Shown here: piece after piece, positions 16,371 through 19,880 of the stretch
Numbering within the stretch: position 1 is the first letter of the stretch
Layout of the letters: each line of letters opens with the position of its first letter
From: an uncultured Phascolarctobacterium sp.
Lineage (GTDB): Bacteria > Bacillota > Negativicutes > Acidaminococcales > Acidaminococcaceae
Direction: 5' to 3'
NCBI GenBank assembly: GCA_949287345.1
Contig: CASEGD010000006.1
Span: 1 to 19,880 of the forward strand
DNA: 19,880 nt
Notes under the pieces: model-generated
Seen by the model: the letters and a program-made list of their open reading frames with translations, nothing else
Told to the model about the DNA's origin: nothing
Database searches by the model: none
Program-made: the position numbers and the translations under genes

Positions 16371-16703
16371 ATGAACACAGAATTAAACCCCAAATTCTTA
16401 AACCAAATCTGCGGCAACGCCGAAGCCGAATTTTGTTTATATAACCCGCGCAGCAAAAGCGGCATCCAAACATGGGAAATAAAGGTGCGAAACACCGATA
16501 ACACCCGCAAAATAATAGTTGTGCGTGATTATGGTTATAAAATAGACCACGAAGAAATACAAATCCACTCCTTTAAAACCCGCGCAGAACGCAATAAAGA
16601 AATTTATCGCTTGTACCATGAAGAAGGAATATCACAAATTTTCCTTGGTAATTTGTTCAACATCAGCCAGCCTTCAGTATCGCTTATTGTGAACGGCAAA
16701 TAA
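16371..16703 (+). CDS. Small helix-turn-helix protein, function unknown
   Basis: A 110-residue protein. The C-terminal third (about residues 76-106, NKEIYRLYHEEGISQIFLGN followed by LFNISQPSVSLIV) reads as a helix-turn-helix, like those at the end of phage Mor-type activators or resolvases. The N-terminal part matches no family I can name. The start is the ATG at 16371, with AAGAGG 8 bases upstream; a GTG at 16335 in the same frame lacks a spaced ribosome binding site. It stands alone after the hairpin-rich region and before its own terminator. It may be a transcription factor or part of a decayed mobile element. Confidence 0.75.
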   Translation: MNTELNPKFLNQICGNAEAEFCLYNPRSKSGIQTWEIKVRNTDNTRKIIVVRDYGYKIDHEEIQIHSFKTRAERNKEIYRLYHEEGISQIFLGNLFNISQPSVSLIVNGK

Positions 16704-16708
16704 AAAAT

Positions 16709-16743
16709 AAAGCGCATTTCTGTATTTGCAGAAGTGCGCTTTT
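16709..16743 (+). terminator. Intrinsic terminator after the HTH gene
   Basis: A 14-bp stem, AAAGCGCATTTCTG (16709-16722) with CAGAAGTGCGCTTT (16729-16742), one T-G wobble and a short T run. It begins 6 bases after the stop. Confidence 0.85.
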
Positions 16744-16809
16744 GTATCTTTAATTCACACATCCTTTGCTTTTGGCAGGCAGGAGTGCTTTGTTTTGGGT
16801 CGAATTAAA

Positions 16810-16815
16810 TATAAT
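16810..16815 (+). promoter_or_regulatory. -10 element for udp-deoB
   Basis: A perfect TATAAT lies 33 bases before the udp start. The -35 region at 16787-16792 (GCTTTG) is poor, which suggests that an activator helps or that the promoter is weak. Confidence 0.5.
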
Positions 16816-16824
16816 ACAGGTTTA

Positions 16825-16838
16825 TGAAAACGCTTTGG
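16825..16838 (+). promoter_or_regulatory. Possible catabolite-response (cre-like) site
   Basis: TGAAAACGCTTTGG agrees with the Firmicutes cre consensus TGWAARCGYTWNCW at 12 of 14 positions; the last two differ. It lies just after the predicted transcription start and overlaps the udp Shine-Dalgarno, a typical place for CcpA repression of sugar and nucleoside use. Confidence 0.35.
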
Positions 16839-16848
16839 AGGCACAACA

Positions 16849-17637
16849 ATGAAAAACTATGCTGAACAAAATGAAATAATGTATCATGTCGGATTATCGC
16901 GTGAGATGCTGCAAGGTGCGGAGTATGCGCTGCTGCCGGGCGACCCGGGCAGGGTGGAAACGCTTGCCAAAGCTATCGGCCCGGCGCAGTTTTTGGCGGC
17001 GCACCGCGAATACACAAGCTGGCTGGCAGATGTTGAGGGCAAAAAAGTGCTGGTATGTTCTACCGGCATGGGCGGCCCTTCCGTCGCTATCGGCTTGGAA
17101 GAACTGGCGCGTCTTGGCATTAAAAACTTTATCCGCGTCGGTACGACGGGTTCGATACAGGAGCATGTCAACCTTGGCGACGTTATCATCAACAACGCCG
17201 CTGTGCGTCTGGACGGAACTTCCACGCATTATGCGCCGGTAAACTTCCCCGCTGTGGCGGATTTAAAACTGACAAACGCTTTGGCTTACACTGCCGAAGA
17301 ACTGGAGATTCCGCATCACGTTGGCATTTCTGTATCTTCCGATACCTTCTGGCCGGGGCAGGAGCGTTACGACAGCTTTACCGGCTATGTTTGCAACGCA
17401 TTGCGCGGAACTTTGAAGGAGTGGCAGCAGCTGGGCGCACTGAACTATGAAATGGAAACGGCGACGCTGTTTGTGGTGGCGCAGGCCTTTGGGCTGCACG
17501 CGGCTTCTATCTGCGGCGTTGTTGCCAAACGCACGGAAAGCGAAAGCGTTGCGCCGCCTGATGTTTATGCGCTGGCGAGCGAGCGTTTTTGCAATGTTGT
17601 CAGCCATGCGCTGCACGTCCTTTTAAGGGAGGAATGA
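16849..17637 (+). CDS. udp: Uridine phosphorylase
   Basis: A 262-residue cytosolic nucleoside phosphorylase that splits uridine with phosphate into uracil and ribose-1-phosphate. It resembles E. coli Udp along its length with an offset of about 5 residues. The phosphate site is G31-D32 and R35 in PGDPGR, with R53 in HREYTSW. H13 from the N-terminus is kept. The ribose/base site has GTTGS and the E201-M202-E203 triad in NYEMETATL. SSDTFWPGQERYD is a Udp hallmark that sets it apart from purine phosphorylase. GGAGG lies 7 bases before the ATG. deoB starts 2 bases after its stop, and the product feeds that enzyme. Confidence 0.93.
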   Translation: MKNYAEQNEIMYHVGLSREMLQGAEYALLPGDPGRVETLAKAIGPAQFLAAHREYTSWLADVEGKKVLVCSTGMGGPSVAIGLEELARLGIKNFIRVGTTGSIQEHVNLGDVIINNAAVRLDGTSTHYAPVNFPAVADLKLTNALAYTAEELEIPHHVGISVSSDTFWPGQERYDSFTGYVCNALRGTLKEWQQLGALNYEMETATLFVVAQAFGLHAASICGVVAKRTESESVAPPDVYALASERFCNVVSHALHVLLREE

Positions 17638-17639
17638 TT

Positions 17640-18866
17640 ATGGCAAGGGCAATAATTTTGCTGCTTGATTCGTTCGGCATCGGCCATGCGGCAGATGCGG
17701 AGCGTTTTGGCGATAAAGGCGCGGATACGCTGGGGCATATTTGCGAATGGATGGCGGTGAACCGTAAAAATGCAGACGGTAGTCCGAAGTTTTTGCACCT
17801 GCCCAACTTATCGGCGCTGGGCTTGGAAAAAGCTGCCGAGCTGAGCCGCGGGCAGAAACTTGCGCACAGCATTGGCAGAGCAGAAACGGTAAAAGGTGCT
17901 TACACCTACGCGCAGGAAATCAGCCGCGGCAAGGATACTTTAAGCGGGCACTGGGAAATGATGGGCGTGCCGGTCGATTTTGAATGGGGCTACTTCCCCG
18001 ATAAGCCGAAGTGCTTTCCGCAGGAACTGGTGGACGCTATTATCAGCGAGGGCGCGCTGCCCGGGGTACTTGGCGAAAAGCACGCCAGCGGCACGGAAAT
18101 TATTAAGGAACTGGGCGAGGAGCATGTTAAAAGCGGCAAGCCTATAATTTACACCAGCGCGGACAGCGTTTTGCAGATTGCCGCGCACGAGCAGGCTTTT
18201 GGGCTGGAGCGCTTGTATGATTTGTGCAAGATTTGCTATGAGCTGGTTAAGCCTTACCGCATTGCGCGGATTATTGCGCGCCCGTTTGTGGGCACTTGCG
18301 CCGCTGATTTTGTGCGCACCGGCAACAGGCACGATTACGCCGTGCCCGCGCCCGAACCGACGCTGCTTGACAAGTTGACGGAGGCGGGCGGCAATGTGTA
18401 CGCCGTTGGCAAAATTGCCGATATTTTTGCGCATCGCGGCATAACAAAACACTACCCGGCGGCGGGGCTGGAAGTTATTTTTAACGCCAGCAAACAGGCC
18501 GTTAGTGACGCATCGGACAACACGCTGGTGTTCAGCAATTTTGTTGATTTTGATTCATCCTACGGGCACAGGCGCGACGCCTTGGGCTACGGCGAGGCGC
18601 TGGAATATTTTGACAGCCGCCTGCCGGAGATTTTGACGCTGTTGAAACCGGACGATTTGCTGTTGGTAACTGCCGACCACGGCTGCGACCCGACGTGGCA
18701 GGGCAGCGACCACACGCGCGAGCATATCCCCGTGCTGTTTTACGGCGGCTGTGTTAAGCCGCAGCAGCTTGCGCCGATACCGACATTCAGCTGCATCGGA
18801 CAGACGATTGCTGCATATCTTGGCGCGCCCAAACTGGCACACGGCACGGCTTACAGCTTAAAATAG
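17640..18866 (+). CDS. deoB: Phosphopentomutase
   Basis: A 408-residue enzyme of the alkaline-phosphatase superfamily that interconverts (deoxy)ribose-1-phosphate and (deoxy)ribose-5-phosphate with two Mn2+. The start chosen is the ATG at 17640, since AAGGGAGG (17625-17632) fits it; an in-frame ATG at 17589 lies within udp. Metal ligands are visible in LLDSFGIG (D10) and in VTADHGCDPTWQGSDHTREH (D346, H347, H358). T100 in GKDTLSGHWE corresponds to the phosphorylated Thr of the Bacillus enzyme. With udp it channels ribose from nucleosides into the pentose phosphate pathway. Length and motifs are normal. Confidence 0.96.
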   Translation: MARAIILLLDSFGIGHAADAERFGDKGADTLGHICEWMAVNRKNADGSPKFLHLPNLSALGLEKAAELSRGQKLAHSIGRAETVKGAYTYAQEISRGKDTLSGHWEMMGVPVDFEWGYFPDKPKCFPQELVDAIISEGALPGVLGEKHASGTEIIKELGEEHVKSGKPIIYTSADSVLQIAAHEQAFGLERLYDLCKICYELVKPYRIARIIARPFVGTCAADFVRTGNRHDYAVPAPEPTLLDKLTEAGGNVYAVGKIADIFAHRGITKHYPAAGLEVIFNASKQAVSDASDNTLVFSNFVDFDSSYGHRRDALGYGEALEYFDSRLPEILTLLKPDDLLLVTADHGCDPTWQGSDHTREHIPVLFYGGCVKPQQLAPIPTFSCIGQTIAAYLGAPKLAHGTAYSLK

Positions 18867-18881
18867 ATGAGGGGTGAAACC

Positions 18882-19466
18882 ATGAAAAAGCTGAATATAT
18901 TTTTAGTTATCGCATTCATCTGCTGCGCCTTTATCGGCGTAACGCCGCGCGCTTTTGCCGCCTTTGCGGAGCAGCCTGCCACGCTGGTGGTGTTTGACCG
19001 CAGCGGCAACGTAACGCAGTCCGTTTACCGCAGCTGGCGCGAGCCGGTAAGGTGGGCGTACCACTTCCCCGATTTTAAAATGGTGGATAACGCCACAGCC
19101 AAAGCCGTTGCCGCCGAAAAAATTTTTACGCCGAAGGGCAAGGTAAAAATTGACGCTGCCGTAATGCAGAGCATTGCCGAAGAAGCGCAGCTTGAAGCGC
19201 TGGTGCTGGTAATGGTGGACGATTTGGATTCGTACATGGTTAACCGTTTCTTCGGTTTCCGCAATGATTTTGACGATACTTACATTGAAACTATCGCCAA
19301 CGCGGATATTTATGTGTACCGGCATGACGGCAACCGCTTCAGCAAAAAAGAAGTTTACGAACGTGATGTAGAGCCGATGGGCAACCAGAAGGACCCCGTT
19401 GATATTATGAAATGGGCAATCTGCAAACAGGTGAACCTGATGGAAGGACGACCAATTATCGAATGA
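18882..19466 (+). CDS. Exported protein of unknown function
   Basis: A 194-residue protein with a clear signal peptide: KK at 2-3, a hydrophobic core to about residue 21, and cleavage near A26 or A29 in RAFAAFAEQP. The mature part is soluble, with no membrane span and no motif I recognise. It has a stretch of acidic and aromatic residues (VDDLDSYMVNRFFGFRNDFD, about 110-130). The start at 18882 is chosen over an in-frame ATG at 18867 because GAGGGGTG lies just before it. It follows deoB by 15 bases and is probably cotranscribed. A periplasmic role is likely; a link to nucleosides is only suggested by position. Confidence 0.85.
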   Translation: MKKLNIFLVIAFICCAFIGVTPRAFAAFAEQPATLVVFDRSGNVTQSVYRSWREPVRWAYHFPDFKMVDNATAKAVAAEKIFTPKGKVKIDAAVMQSIAEEAQLEALVLVMVDDLDSYMVNRFFGFRNDFDDTYIETIANADIYVYRHDGNRFSKKEVYERDVEPMGNQKDPVDIMKWAICKQVNLMEGRPIIE

Positions 19467-19467
19467 G

Positions 19468-19515
19468 CTACAAAATATTGCGGTTGGCAAAATAAAAAAC
19501 TACAATATTTTGTAG
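19468..19515. repeat. 13-bp perfect inverted repeat, possible operator
   Basis: CTACAAAATATTG (19468-19480) and CAATATTTTGTAG (19503-19515) are exact reverse complements 22 bases apart. The right arm also forms a shorter palindrome, CTACAA-TATT-TTGTAG (19500-19515). No T-tract follows, so a terminator is unlikely. It ends 7 bases before the -35 of the next gene, which suits a regulator binding site. Confidence 0.6.
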
Positions 19516-19522
19516 AAAAGGC

Positions 19523-19551
19523 TTTACAAATAATTATTATTGTTTTATAAT
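19523..19551 (+). promoter_or_regulatory. Sigma-A promoter for the NrdD-like small gene
   Basis: TTTACA (19523-19528), a 17-base spacer and a perfect TATAAT (19546-19551). The predicted start is near 19558, 26 bases before the ATG. Confidence 0.88.
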
Positions 19552-19583
19552 ATGGTCATGAAACAAATTGAGGAGTGAGTTTT

Positions 19584-19856
19584 ATGACCTACGAAATGGA
19601 CGGCATTAAAGTTAACTGCGCGGACGGAATCACCAGAGAAGAAGCCGCGATTTATTTAAAAGACCAGCTGCAGGTAAGACCGCACGAAACACTGCTTTCG
19701 ATGGATTTAAGCCTGAACGGCGATAATGTTGTGGTAAAACCGCATTACGACACCATCGTAAGGGTACGCCGCATTACCGGCTATCTCAGCACGCTGCCGC
19801 GCTTTAACGACGCTAAAAAAGCGGAAGTTGCCGACCGCGTATGCCATTTGCACTGA
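19584..19856 (+). CDS. Stand-alone protein with an NrdD C-terminal (glycyl-radical-like) end
   Basis: A 90-residue protein, complete, with its own promoter and AGGAG 8 bases before the ATG at 19584; an in-frame GTG at 19575 overlaps that site. The C-terminal 30 residues (about 61-90, VRRITGYLSTLPRFNDAKKA then EVADRVCHLH) align with the glycyl-radical end of class III ribonucleotide reductase NrdD, where the order is RRVCGYLG, then RPFN, K, EV, RV-H. G66 falls at the radical glycine. The catalytic 10-stranded barrel, the ATP cone and the zinc site of NrdD are absent, so it cannot reduce nucleotides alone. The first 60 residues are unfamiliar. It may be a spare radical domain, as GrcA/YfiD is for pyruvate formate-lyase, or only a structural relative. 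Confidence 0.7.
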   Translation: MTYEMDGIKVNCADGITREEAAIYLKDQLQVRPHETLLSMDLSLNGDNVVVKPHYDTIVRVRRITGYLSTLPRFNDAKKAEVADRVCHLH

Positions 19857-19880
19857 TATAAACAAACTGCCTTCCGGTTT

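Overview
The window looks like chromosomal DNA from a Negativicutes bacterium, a didermic Firmicute, probably near Acidaminococcaceae/Phascolarctobacterium. The genus is an inference. The RNA polymerase and ribosomal proteins are Firmicutes-like: RpoB and RpoC resemble the Bacillus proteins, rpoC starts with TTG, and the Shine-Dalgarno sites are strong AGGAGG types. The window also encodes a classical type V autotransporter with a beta-barrel ending in Phe, which needs an outer membrane.

Positions 1-11723 are the core information-processing cluster, all on the plus strand: tuf (3' end only), terminator, promoter, rpmG-secE-nusG-rplK-rplA, an L10 leader with an attenuator, rplJ-rplL, terminator, a second promoter with a leader and internal terminator, rpoB-rpoC, terminator. 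Control points visible in the sequence are an extended -10 promoter for rpmG, mutually exclusive hairpins before rplJ, and another extended -10 promoter plus leader terminator before rpoB. The beta' subunit carries an unusual insertion of about 154 residues made of tandem repeats inside its second zinc site.

Positions 11724-16745 form an AT-richer accessory segment placed directly after rpoC. It holds a MntA/HepT (MNT/HEPN) toxin-antitoxin pair whose terminator is almost a copy of the rpoC terminator. Next comes a 981-residue autotransporter behind a candidate promoter with a G7 tract, which hints at phase variation. The autotransporter has an AT-rich passenger joined to a GC-richer barrel. 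A gene-free stretch of about 540 bases follows, packed with hairpins and a perfect 29-bp tandem repeat, and then a small HTH protein gene.

Positions 16746-19880 return to metabolism. A nucleoside salvage operon, udp-deoB, converts uridine to ribose-1-phosphate and then ribose-5-phosphate, and an exported protein of unknown function follows it closely. The last gene has its own near-consensus promoter behind a 13-bp inverted repeat. It encodes a 90-residue stand-alone protein whose C-terminus matches the glycyl-radical end of anaerobic ribonucleotide reductase (NrdD).
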